NCBI RefSeq assembly: GCF_001429605.1
Contig: NZ_LMSS01000002.1
Span: forward strand, 164,617 to 228,616
DNA: 64,000 nucleotides
Direction: 5' to 3'
Source: Phycicoccus sp. Soil802
GTDB lineage: Bacteria; Actinomycetota; Actinomycetes; Actinomycetales; Dermatophilaceae
Shown here: positions 26,890 through 34,966 of the stretch, one piece after another
Layout of the letters: each line of letters starts with the position of its first letter
How positions within the stretch are numbered: the first letter of the stretch is position 1
Program-made: the position numbers and the translations under genes
The notes under the pieces: model-generated
The model's input: only the letters and a program-made list of their open reading frames with translations
Told to the model about the DNA's origin: nothing
The model's database searches: none

Positions 26890-28075
26890 CCCGGCGCCGT
26901 CGCTCAGCCCCGGCGCCCTGCTGCGACTGCCCCAGGTCGCCCGCCTGCTCTTCTCGGCCTTGGTCGGGCGGCTGCCCAACGGCATGGTGCCGCTGGCCTT
27001 GGTGCTGTTCGCCCGGGACACCGGCAGCGGCTACGGGCGCGCGGGCCTGCTGACCGCGGCATACTCGCTCGGCTGCTGCCTGGGCGGACCGGCGCTCTCG
27101 CGGGTCATGGACCTGCGCGGGCAGCGCCCGGCACTGGTGCTCGGCGGGGTGGTCTCGTCACTGGCGCTCGCGGTGCTGCCGTGGGTGCCGTCCGGAGGCG
27201 CGCTGGTCGTCGCCCTCGTCGCCGGGCTGGCGACCCCACCGCTCGAGCCGGCGCTGCGCACCCTCTGGCCGTCGGTGCTGTCGCCGCGCCAGGTGCCTTC
27301 GGCGTTCGCGCTCGACGCGGCGGCCCAGGAGCTGATCTTCGTCCTCGGGCCGCTGGCGGTGCTGCTCGCCCAGGTCGCCGGGGACGGCGGTGGCCTCGTC
27401 GCCGCGGGTGTGGTCGGGCTGCTCGGCACGGTGTGGTTCGTGGCGTCGCGGGCGTCCGGCGCCTGGGTCCCGCCGGTCCACGAGGACCGCCACTGGCTGG
27501 GTCCGCTGCGCTCGCGCCGGCTGTGCGTCCTCTTCTCGGCCGTCATGTTGGTGGGGCTCACGGTCGGCGTGCCGGCCGTGGCGCTGGTCGCCTACACCGA
27601 GTCGATCGGTGACCGCGGGTTGGCGCCCTGGCTGGTGGCCGCCAACGCGCTGGGTGCGCTGGTCGGTGGGGTCGCCTACAGCCCGCGGGCCCCGCACCGC
27701 GACCCGCGCCGTGACCTCCTGCTCGGCCTCGGCGTCCTCGTCGTCACGTATGCCGCGTTGGCCGTGGTCCCGTCGAGCCCCTGGGTGATGGGGGTGCTCA
27801 CCGTCGGCAGCGGCCTGGGCCTGCCTCCGGTGCTGACCTGTGTCTTCCAGCTCGTCGACCGGCTCGCCCCGCCCGGGACGACCACCGAGGCGTTCGCGTG
27901 GCTGATCTCGGCGTTCCTCGTCGGCTCCTCGGCCGGGGCGGCGGCGGCCGGCTCGCTGTCGGATGCCGGGCGGATCGCTGGGGCCTTCCTCGTGGCCGCG
28001 GCCGCGTCCCTGGCCGCGCTCGCGATCGCCCGCACGGTCGTCGGCCGCGGCGCCCCCGCCCTCAGAGGTGCTTGA
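26882..28075 (+). CDS. MFS transporter
   Basis: A 397-residue major facilitator protein with about 12 hydrophobic segments. MDLRGQRPAL after the second segment is the A-like loop. The class resembles YdhP/arabinose-type exporters. It overlaps the PIG-L gene by 8 nt and is co-transcribed, hinting at export of a product of that enzyme. Convergent overlap of 14 nt with the AlkD-like gene. Confidence 0.8.
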   Translation: MTDPAPSLSPGALLRLPQVARLLFSALVGRLPNGMVPLALVLFARDTGSGYGRAGLLTAAYSLGCCLGGPALSRVMDLRGQRPALVLGGVVSSLALAVLPWVPSGGALVVALVAGLATPPLEPALRTLWPSVLSPRQVPSAFALDAAAQELIFVLGPLAVLLAQVAGDGGGLVAAGVVGLLGTVWFVASRASGAWVPPVHEDRHWLGPLRSRRLCVLFSAVMLVGLTVGVPAVALVAYTESIGDRGLAPWLVAANALGALVGGVAYSPRAPHRDPRRDLLLGLGVLVVTYAALAVVPSSPWVMGVLTVGSGLGLPPVLTCVFQLVDRLAPPGTTTEAFAWLISAFLVGSSAGAAAAGSLSDAGRIAGAFLVAAAASLAALAIARTVVGRGAPALRGA

Positions 28076-28751
28076 GCGCCTCGCGCCGGCTCAGTCCGCT
28101 CAACCGACCGTCGTACTCGGCCACCGTCGCCCGCACCCAGTCGGGGTCGGTCCGCGCGTACTGCCGCAGCGCCCACCCGATCGCCTTGCGGATCCAGAAG
28201 CTGGGGTCCTCGAGGTTGGGTTCGATGGCGGCTCGCAGCAGGCCGAGGTCGGTGCGCTCCTTGAAGGTGAGCTGGCAGATGATCGACGTCCGTCGGAGCC
28301 ACAGGTCCTCGTGCTCGATCCACTGCTCGACCCGTGGCGTGACCTCTTCCTTGTGGGACAACAGGATCGGGCCGATCCGGTTGCTCGCGACTTCGTCCAC
28401 GTGGTCCCACCAGGCGCCGGTGACGACCAGGTGCTCGTACAGCCGGAGGGTGTCGGGGTCCTGCCACGCGCGGTAGGTGCGCTGCCCCGTGAGTGCCGTC
28501 GCGGCATACCTCTCCTCGCGGTGGGTGGCGCCGTCCCACAAGTCGCGCACTGCCCGCTCCCATTCCCCGCGCTCGGCGATCCGGTGGGCCGGGTCGGCCA
28601 GGATCGGGCGCAGCAGCGTCTTCAGCTCGGGTGCGGTGATGCCGCGGTACGGCATCTGCGACCTCATGTAGGCCTGCTGGGCGGCGGCCCGCTCGGGGTC
28701 GCCGGTCGCGGCGAGGGCGGCTCGGATCGCGGAGACGACGGGGTGTGTCAC
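28062..28751 (-). CDS. AlkD-like DNA alkylation repair protein
   Basis: A 229-residue all-helical HEAT-repeat protein of the DNA alkylation repair family. AlkD excises cationic N3- and N7-alkylpurines. Conserved WWDHVDEVASNRIGP near residue 113 holds the Trp/Asp pair of the active site, and DLWLRRTSIICQL and FWIRKAIGWALRQYA are the other signatures. GTG start at 28751. Confidence 0.88.
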   Translation of the reverse strand: MTHPVVSAIRAALAATGDPERAAAQQAYMRSQMPYRGITAPELKTLLRPILADPAHRIAERGEWERAVRDLWDGATHREERYAATALTGQRTYRAWQDPDTLRLYEHLVVTGAWWDHVDEVASNRIGPILLSHKEEVTPRVEQWIEHEDLWLRRTSIICQLTFKERTDLGLLRAAIEPNLEDPSFWIRKAIGWALRQYARTDPDWVRATVAEYDGRLSGLSRREALKHL

Positions 28752-28845
28752 GCAGCCAGCATGCCGGTTGCCGCGTCACACTGTCGCGAGCTCACGTCGT
28801 CGCACCGTCGTGCCACCAGGTCGTCGCAGTCCTCAGGGGGAGTCC

Positions 28846-29226
28846 ATGTCGCAGCCGAGCCAGCAACAAGTCCAGCCGCGGTCGAAGCCGCCCGTCGTGC
28901 GGCTGCCCACGTGGGTCAACGTCGTCCTCGTGCTGATCCTGTTCGCGGCGTGCAGTGCCGCCAACGACGACGACCAGTACGTCGACAACGGGGGCATCGC
29001 CAGCCAGGTGGTGAACCAGCTCCAGTCGCAGAACGGCTGGGGCACCCCAGAGGGGCCGGCCAGCGCCGCGGAGGTCGAGGACCTCTGCCGTCTCCTGGGC
29101 GCGGTGGCGGCGAAGCAGAAGGTGCCGCTCACCGTGATGAACCAGGACCAGCAGACCCGCTGCCGCGAGGTCGCCCAGGAGGCGGGCACGCCGACGCCGA
29201 CCCCCACAGCGACGTCGACGCCCTGA
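28846..29226 (+). CDS. Small single-pass membrane protein, hypothetical
   Basis: Encodes 126 residues: a Gln/Pro-rich cytoplasmic start, one membrane segment at about 24-38 (VNVVLVLILFAAC), then an external domain of about 70 residues with two Cys and a Pro/Thr tail. The Cys in LILFAACSAA resembles a lipobox but lies late. ATG at 28846 has AGGGGGAG upstream. No family recognised. Confidence 0.6.
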   Translation: MSQPSQQQVQPRSKPPVVRLPTWVNVVLVLILFAACSAANDDDQYVDNGGIASQVVNQLQSQNGWGTPEGPASAAEVEDLCRLLGAVAAKQKVPLTVMNQDQQTRCREVAQEAGTPTPTPTATSTP

Positions 29227-29269
29227 CCGCGCTGCGGCCAGGGCGTCGAGCAGGTGGATCGCTGGGACG

Positions 29270-30733
29270 TCAGTGCTGTGCCGGCGCGCTGTCGGTGGAG
29301 TGCGTGCGGACGGCGAGGGAGACGGCCACGACACCCAGCGCCAGCACCGCGCCCACCCCGAAACCCCAGCGCACACCGGTGCTCAACGCGTCGAGGGGAG
29401 TGGCGCCGCTGACGGTGGCTGACGCGGCCCGCCCGGCCATCACGCTGACGACGATCGCCGTGCCGGCTGCGGCGGCGACCTGCTGCAGCGACCCGAGGAC
29501 CGCGCTCCCGTGGGCGTAGAGGTGTGGCGGCAGGACCGACAGCCCCGAGGTGAAGACGGGGGTGAAGATGAGGGCCAGCGAGGCCATCAGCGCGACGTAG
29601 TTGACCAGGAGCAGCCAGGGCGAGGTGTCGGTGCCGACGCGGCTGAAGAGCGCGAGCGTCGCCGCCATCACGATCGCGCCGGGGACCACGAGGCGCGGGG
29701 CGCCGAACCGGTCGTACGCGCGACCGACGACCGGGCCGAGCAGCCCCATCACGAGCCCGCCGGGCATCAGCAGGAGCCCTGTCACCAGGGTGCTGAGGTG
29801 CAGGACGTCCTGGAGGTAGAGGGGCAGCAGGATCATCGCGCCCATCATCGCCATGAAAGCCAGGCACATCACGCCGAGCGAGACGGCGAACGGGCGGAAG
29901 GTCAGGGTCCGCAGGTCGAGCAGCACCCCCGTGCCGCGCTGCAGCACGATCTGGCGGCGGACGAACGCGACGAGGGCGAGGACGCCGGTCGCCGTCACCA
30001 CGGCCGGGGGGATGGTGTGGGTGGCGCGCGCCCCGTCCCCGAGTCCGCTGAGCCCGTAGACGAGGGCGCCGAAGCCGATCGCCGACAGCGCGACGCTGGG
30101 CAGGTCGATCCGGGTGCTGGTGGGTGCGCCGATGTTGACCAGCTCGCGCAGCCCCAGGGTGCCGACGACGCCCGCGATCGGCAGCACGACGGCGAAGATC
30201 AGCCGCCACGAGCCGAGCTCCAGCAGCAGGCCGGAGACGGCCGGCCCGAGCGCCGGCGCGACCGACATGACGAGGGTGACGTTGCCCATCACCTTGCCGC
30301 GCTCGGCCGGTGGCACCAGCGTCATCATGGTGGTCATCAGCAAGGGCATCATCACGGCGGTGCCACTGGCCTGCACGACGCGGGCGACGAGCAGGACGGT
30401 GAAGGTCGGTGCCAGGGTGGCGGCCGCGGTGCCGGTGAGGAACAGGCCCATCGCCAGCGCGTAGGCCGAGCGGGTGGTCACCCGCTGGAGGAACCAGCCG
30501 GTGGCCGGGATGACGACGGCCATGGTCAGCATGAACGCGGTCGACAGCCACTGGGCGCTCGTCGCCGGGACGGCGAAGTCGCGCATCAGCCGCGGAATGG
30601 CGTTGACCATGATCGTCTCGTTGAGGATGACCACGAACGTCGACAGCGTCAGGATCCGCATCACGAGGTTGACCTTGACCTCGGCTGCGACCTCGGCGGG
30701 CCGCTCCTCGGTGGTGCTCACGGTGTCAGTCAT
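29270..30733 (-). CDS. DHA2-family (EmrB/QacA) MFS multidrug efflux pump
   Basis: A 487-residue protein with 14 predicted membrane segments. TLSTFVVILNETIMVNAIP is the characteristic first helix of the DHA2 family, and GPAVSGLLLELGSWRLIF is motif C. Proton-driven drug export. ATG at 30733. The nearest upstream gene on this strand (30776-31549) ends 42 nt away, so both may share an mRNA. Confidence 0.88.
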   Translation of the reverse strand: MTDTVSTTEERPAEVAAEVKVNLVMRILTLSTFVVILNETIMVNAIPRLMRDFAVPATSAQWLSTAFMLTMAVVIPATGWFLQRVTTRSAYALAMGLFLTGTAAATLAPTFTVLLVARVVQASGTAVMMPLLMTTMMTLVPPAERGKVMGNVTLVMSVAPALGPAVSGLLLELGSWRLIFAVVLPIAGVVGTLGLRELVNIGAPTSTRIDLPSVALSAIGFGALVYGLSGLGDGARATHTIPPAVVTATGVLALVAFVRRQIVLQRGTGVLLDLRTLTFRPFAVSLGVMCLAFMAMMGAMILLPLYLQDVLHLSTLVTGLLLMPGGLVMGLLGPVVGRAYDRFGAPRLVVPGAIVMAATLALFSRVGTDTSPWLLLVNYVALMASLALIFTPVFTSGLSVLPPHLYAHGSAVLGSLQQVAAAAGTAIVVSVMAGRAASATVSGATPLDALSTGVRWGFGVGAVLALGVVAVSLAVRTHSTDSAPAQH

Positions 30734-30775
30734 GGGATGTCCTCGGTGGTGTGTGGTGCTCTGGCGGTGGCCTGC

Positions 30776-31549
30776 TCAAACTGGCTTCATCGGGTTTGAC
30801 CCGGGTCGCGGCCAGAACTCATCGCGACGCGCGACGAGGAGGGCACGGGTCTGCGCGAGGAGGACGTCCGGCCGGCCCGTCGGGCGCAGTCGTGGCGCGC
30901 CCGGGGGAGCGACCGGCAGGTCGGCCGCGGGGGCCAGTCGGTCGAGCAGGGCTCCCCCACGTCCGGCAGCCGAGGTGGGCACCCCGAGCCGCGGCCACAG
31001 GTCGCGGGCGAGCAGGCGCCCCTCGCGTCCGAGCAGTCCGTTGGCCTGGGCGCCGGCCCACACCAGTGCGCCCACGGCCGTGTCGTCGCGGCTGCTCCGG
31101 GCGAGCATCCCCGGGTCGGTGACGAGCACCGCCTCCCACAGGCGTCGCAACGCCGTGCCCAGCTCCTCGTCGTCGAAGACCTCGACCGCGAGGCGGTCGC
31201 ACTCCGCGGCGACCGCCCGGGCCCGGTCGCTGAGCGCGGGTGCCAGGTCAGGCAGGGTGAGCGGGCGTGGCTCGAGGGGACTGTCGTCGAGGGCGAGCAG
31301 GGCCGCGCGCCCCCCGACCAGGGCCTCCAGCCAGCGCAGCTCGGCGTCGCGCTGCTCGGCCGCCGTGATCAGCGCCGCGGTCCGCCTGGCCCGGCCGCTC
31401 CCGACGCGCGGAGGGACGGGCGGCGCGACGTCAGCGCTCTCCTCCACCCAGTGGTCGGCCGGCAGCCCGTCGACCAGGACGAGGTGGGTGATGCGCGGAC
31501 GGCGGTGGTCGGTCGCGGGGCCGGGTGAGTCACTGCTGGTTGAGTGCAT
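30776..31549 (-). CDS. Hypothetical protein
   Basis: A 257-residue soluble protein, rich in Ala, Leu and Arg. A short N-terminal strand (ITHLVLVDGLPADHWV) is followed by mostly helices. No family, signal peptide or membrane segment recognised. ATG at 31549. The octamer hairpin at 31621-31659 separates it from the DUF2277 gene upstream. Confidence 0.55.
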   Translation of the reverse strand: MHSTSSDSPGPATDHRRPRITHLVLVDGLPADHWVEESADVAPPVPPRVGSGRARRTAALITAAEQRDAELRWLEALVGGRAALLALDDSPLEPRPLTLPDLAPALSDRARAVAAECDRLAVEVFDDEELGTALRRLWEAVLVTDPGMLARSSRDDTAVGALVWAGAQANGLLGREGRLLARDLWPRLGVPTSAAGRGGALLDRLAPAADLPVAPPGAPRLRPTGRPDVLLAQTRALLVARRDEFWPRPGSNPMKPV

Positions 31550-31620
31550 CGCCCCACGATGGCAGCGCGCCGGTCACGCCCCTGGCGGATATCCACAGCC
31601 CTGCCATCGCCGCACGAGCC

Positions 31621-31659
31621 AGCCACGCGGCATACCCACGATCGGTATGCCGCGTGGCT
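31621..31659. terminator. Perfect 16-bp hairpin built from two octamers
   Basis: AGCCACGCGGCATACC (31621-31636), loop CACGATC, then the exact complement (31644-31659). Each arm contains one copy of the dispersed octamer, in opposite orientations. It lies just after the DUF2277 stop on the minus strand and probably acts as its terminator. Confidence 0.75.
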
Positions 31660-31678
31660 CGGGCCGGCTGCGCGCGGC

Positions 31679-31951
31679 TCAGGCCGCGCCGTAGCGCGCC
31701 TGGGCGCGGGCGCGGGCCTTCGCGGCCTCGGTCTCGCGGTCCTTGGGCGGCGCGCTGGTGGTGAGGTGGTCGAGCAGGTGCTGGGTCGCGTGGGCGACCT
31801 CGGCCACCGCCTCGTCGAACGCCGCCTGGTTGGCAGCGCTCGGCTTGGTGCTGCCGCTGACCTTGCGGACGTACTGGAGGGCGGCGGCGCGAACCTCGTC
31901 CGAGGTGGCAGCCGGCTCGAAGTTGTGCAGTTGGCGGATGTTGCGGCACAT
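31679..31951 (-). CDS. DUF2277 family protein
   Basis: A 90-residue protein matching DUF2277: it starts MCRNIRQLHNFEP, followed by EVRAAALQYVRKVSG and an all-helical remainder with an Ala/Arg-rich tail. Function unknown. ATG at 31951. Divergent from dnaB across a 403-nt gap. Confidence 0.85.
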   Translation of the reverse strand: MCRNIRQLHNFEPAATSDEVRAAALQYVRKVSGSTKPSAANQAAFDEAVAEVAHATQHLLDHLTTSAPPKDRETEAAKARARAQARYGAA

Positions 31952-32354
31952 GGCCTCAGGCTACGTCGCAGGGGTCGAGTGTGTCCTGCGTCATGTGGAA
32001 GACCACGGGCGTGGACACGCCCGAAACTTTCTTGGGTCCACACCCGGTGGATCAGGAAACCGCAGGTCAGGGCACCTGTGTCGGACGGACCGTCGCGAAA
32101 TCCACAGGGTTATCCCCCGACTGTGCACAAGGGACCCGGGCGTTGCGCACACCTTGTCCCCAGCCTTTCCACAGGGCTGGTTTGAGCTGCGGGTCCGGCC
32201 GCCATACGTTGTGCCGAATACGGGTCCCGGTCGTGTCGGCGGAGGTTTGTCGGTGCCGACTGGTGTACTCGAATCACACAGGTGGAGTTCGTCGCCGGTG
32301 GCCGTCAGGCGGCGCAGGTGGCGTCGGTGAGTTTGTGACAGGGGAGTTGCCCGA
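31952..32354. other. 403-nt gene-free region upstream of dnaB
   Basis: No gene is visible. It holds the DnaA-box-like cluster (32098-32173), isolated TCCACA-type words at 31994-32000 and 32034-32042, and the dnaB promoter region. It is locally less GC-rich than neighbouring coding DNA. Confidence 0.7.
32098..32173. promoter_or_regulatory. Cluster of DnaA-box-like 9-mers
   Basis: Five 9-mers match TT(A/G)TCCACA at 7-8 of 9 positions: AAATCCACA (32098), TTATCCCCC (32110), TTGTGCACA on the minus strand (32122-32130), TTGTCCCCA (32154) and CTTTCCACA (32165). A further ATATCCACA lies at 31589. Possibly a DnaA-binding region controlling dnaB or titrating DnaA. None is a perfect box. Confidence 0.45.
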
Positions 32355-33734
32355 GTGTCTCTTGCGGAGCTGAGCACGAGCGCGTTCGGCACTGGTGGCG
32401 ATGGTCCGCCACCCAGTGACGAGCGGGTTCCGCCGCAGGACGTGCACGCCGAGCAGTCCGTCCTCGGCGGCATGCTCCTCTCCAAGGACGCCATCGCCGA
32501 CTGCGTCGAGGGCCTGCGCGGCACCGACTTCTACCGGCCCGCCCACGAGCTGATCTACGACGCGATCCTCGACCTCTACGGGCGGGGCGAGCCCGCCGAC
32601 GCGATCACCGTCTCCGACGAGCTGTCCAAGCGGGGCGACCTGCAGCGGGTGGGTGGCCAGGCCTACCTGCACACCCTGATCCAGGCGGTCCCCACCGCGG
32701 CCAATGCCGGCTACTACGCCGAGATCGTCAGCGAGCGGGCCGTGCTGCGCCGGCTGGTCGAGGCCGGCACGCGCATCGTGCAGCTCGGCTACCAGCAGGG
32801 CAACGGCGACGTCGAGGACATCGTCAACGCCGCCCAGGCCGAGGTCTACGCGGTCGCCGACAAGCGCGGCGGCGAGGACTACCACGTGCTCGGCGACATC
32901 CTCGAGGAGACCCTCAACGAGATCGAGGTGGCGGCCGGGCGCACCGACGAGATGATCGGGGTGCCCACCGGGTTCATCGAGCTCGACGAGCTGACCCACG
33001 GCCTGCACCCCGGCCAGATGATCGTCCTCGCGGCCAGGCCTGCCGTCGGCAAGTCGACGATGGGGCTCGACATCGCCCGGGCCGCGGCGATCAAGCACAA
33101 GATGGCGACCGCCGTCTTCTCGCTCGAGATGAGCCGCTCCGAGATCACCATGCGGGTGCTCTCGGCCGAGGCCCAGATCCAGCTCCAGGACCTACGCAAG
33201 GGCACCATCGGCGACGCCGGCTGGAAGAAGCTCGCGCGGATCATGGGGCAGATCACCGACTCTCCGTTGTTCATCGACGACTCACCGAACATGTCGCTGA
33301 TGGAGATCCGCGCCAAGTGCCGGCGGCTCAAGCAGCAGCACAACCTCAAGCTGGTGGTGATCGACTACCTCCAGCTGATGAGCTCGGGCAAGAAGGTCGA
33401 GTCCCGCCAGCAGGAGGTCTCGGAGTTCTCGCGGGCCCTCAAGCTGCTCGCCAAGGAGCTCGAGGTCCCGGTGATCGCGATCAGCCAGCTGAACCGTGGT
33501 CCCGAGCAGCGCACCGACAAGCGGCCCCAGATGTCCGACTTGCGTGAATCGGGCTCGATCGAACAAGACGCGGACATGGTCATCCTGCTCCACCGCGACA
33601 AGGCCGACCCGGGTCGCGAGGGTGAGGCCGACGTGATCGTGGCCAAGCACCGTAACGGTCCGACCAAGGACATCGTGCTGGCCTTCCAGGGCCACTACTC
33701 CCGCTTCGCGAACATGGCCCGCGACGGCTTCTGA
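32355..33734 (+). CDS. dnaB: Replicative DNA helicase
   Basis: A 459-residue hexameric helicase that unwinds DNA at the fork. The N-terminal helical domain (VPPQDVHAEQSVLGGML) is followed by a RecA-like domain with Walker A ARPAVGKS near 231, Walker B LKLVVIDYLQLMS near 335, and SQLNRGPEQR and DLRESGSIEQDAD as late motifs. No intein interrupts it. GTG start at 32355 without a clear ribosome site. It is separated from rplI by 22.7 kb although the two are normally adjacent. Confidence 0.97.
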   Translation: MSLAELSTSAFGTGGDGPPPSDERVPPQDVHAEQSVLGGMLLSKDAIADCVEGLRGTDFYRPAHELIYDAILDLYGRGEPADAITVSDELSKRGDLQRVGGQAYLHTLIQAVPTAANAGYYAEIVSERAVLRRLVEAGTRIVQLGYQQGNGDVEDIVNAAQAEVYAVADKRGGEDYHVLGDILEETLNEIEVAAGRTDEMIGVPTGFIELDELTHGLHPGQMIVLAARPAVGKSTMGLDIARAAAIKHKMATAVFSLEMSRSEITMRVLSAEAQIQLQDLRKGTIGDAGWKKLARIMGQITDSPLFIDDSPNMSLMEIRAKCRRLKQQHNLKLVVIDYLQLMSSGKKVESRQQEVSEFSRALKLLAKELEVPVIAISQLNRGPEQRTDKRPQMSDLRESGSIEQDADMVILLHRDKADPGREGEADVIVAKHRNGPTKDIVLAFQGHYSRFANMARDGF

Positions 33735-33824
33735 TCGCCTCGGCGATTCGCGGGGCGGCCAACGCGTCGCGGCCCGGCTCGGCCGACCAGCGGGGAACTG
33801 GCAAAAGGCGAGACTCTCGTCTTC

Positions 33825-34538
33825 GTGACCATCGACAATGTCCCCGTGACCGTCGACCGCACTGATCGAGAGGAGCCTGCCCAGACGACTGGGGCCGGCT
33901 TCCCGCCGATGCAGCCGTTGTCGTGGTCCCAGCCCGAAGAGGCCCCGGTCGTGGACCGCAGCCGGTGGAGCCGCCGGACACACTACGTGCTCTTCGCGCT
34001 GTCCGGCCTGTGCGTCGCCCTGGCCAGCCTTGTGTTCTTCGCTGGGGACACCTACTTCGTGGTGGACCGGATCCTGCCGCCCGCGTTGTGGTTCATGGCC
34101 ATCTGCACGTTGCTGAACATGGCGACGTCGTTCGATGAGCGCCGGGGTCAACCCAGCTGGGGACTGCGCACCCTCGTCGGCGTCGTGCTCCTGTGGGTCG
34201 CCTTCGGAGTGCATACGGTGTGGTCGGCCAACACCGAAGACCTGTCGAGCGTGCGTTCGCCGGACGGTCGGTTCACCGCAGTCGTCACCGAAGGCACCTC
34301 CACGATCGAGCCGACCTGGGACGTGACCGTGCACCAGAACGCGGGCCTGCTCTCCCGCAGGTGGGACGCTGGCTGCATCAGTCGCGACGACCCCGCCATC
34401 GCCAACGACAGCCTCGTGTGGGTCGACGACACGACCTTCGAGGTCCGCACCGACAGCGGGCAACAGCTGAGGGCCACCCTCGACAACACCGGACGCCCGC
34501 TCAGCCGGGTGACGAACGACGACGCCAGCTGCCCATGA
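33825..34538 (+). CDS. Membrane protein, hypothetical
   Basis: A 237-residue protein. The cytoplasmic N-terminus (about 50 residues) is followed by three hydrophobic segments (about 52-72, 80-98, 112-130) and an external C-terminal domain of about 105 residues with SSVRSPDGRFTAVVTEG, a form seen in DUF-type secreted beta domains. Two Cys in the domain may pair. GTG start at 33825, with a second in-frame GTG at 33846. Its stop overlaps the ATG of a GNAT remnant. Confidence 0.6.
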   Translation: MTIDNVPVTVDRTDREEPAQTTGAGFPPMQPLSWSQPEEAPVVDRSRWSRRTHYVLFALSGLCVALASLVFFAGDTYFVVDRILPPALWFMAICTLLNMATSFDERRGQPSWGLRTLVGVVLLWVAFGVHTVWSANTEDLSSVRSPDGRFTAVVTEGTSTIEPTWDVTVHQNAGLLSRRWDAGCISRDDPAIANDSLVWVDDTTFEVRTDSGQQLRATLDNTGRPLSRVTNDDASCP

Positions 34539-34735
34539 CCAGACGGAACCAGCGAACGCATCGCTTCCCGTGGCTAGAGGCGACCCTCTGGGTGCTCGAC
34601 GGGAACCAGCGCGCTCGCCGGTTCTACGAGCATCACGGCTGGCGCTCCGACGGCGCGGCGAAGGTCGACTGGTGCGGCGACGTCCGTCTCGACGAGGTCC
34701 GCTACCGGCACTCGCTCGCGGCCGAGCCCGCGTGA
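34535..34735 (+). pseudogene. GNAT acetyltransferase remnant (C-terminal part)
   Basis: An open frame of 66 residues holds ATLWVLDGNQRARRFYEHHGW, the last conserved helix/strand of GNAT acetyltransferases, but the N-terminal strands and the acetyl-CoA-binding R/Q-x-x-G-x-G/A loop are missing. The preceding sequence belongs to the 237-residue membrane gene (ATGA overlap), so a rearrangement probably joined them. It cannot be an active acetyltransferase as it stands. Confidence 0.7.
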
Positions 34736-34874
34736 GCAACCGTTCCACCGGTCGCCAGGCGGCCTGACCCCGCATCGCTGCGCGCCCCCCGGGAGTGGCG
34801 AGAGCCGGCGACGCCGTTGCCAAGGGAGGGTAACGAGGGTCGACGGAGGGAGTCGGCCATGGTCCCGAGAAAGT

Positions 34875-34936
34875 TTGGTTAAACGCTTGACCACGCCGCA
34901 TCCCAGCCTCTACGGTCTGATCAAGCGTTTAACCAA
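34875..34936 (+). promoter_or_regulatory. Fructan-cassette promoter with twin LacI operators
   Basis: TTGGTTAAACGCTTGA (34875-34890) and its exact reverse complement (34921-34936) flank the promoter. Each is itself a near-palindrome centred on CG, as in LacI-family sites. TTGACC (34887-34892) and TACGGT (34911-34916), 18 nt apart, form -35 and -10. One operator covers the -35 and the other the start site. Confidence 0.85.
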
Positions 34937-34966
34937 GGCGCCGATCACGACGAAGTGAGGACCTCG

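Noticed and set aside
31952..32354. Chromosomal origin oriC
   Set aside because: DnaA-like boxes are imperfect, there is no AT-rich unwinding element, and dnaA, dnaN and rpmH are absent.
32355..33734. Intein in dnaB
   Set aside because: Length and motif spacing are those of an uninterrupted helicase.
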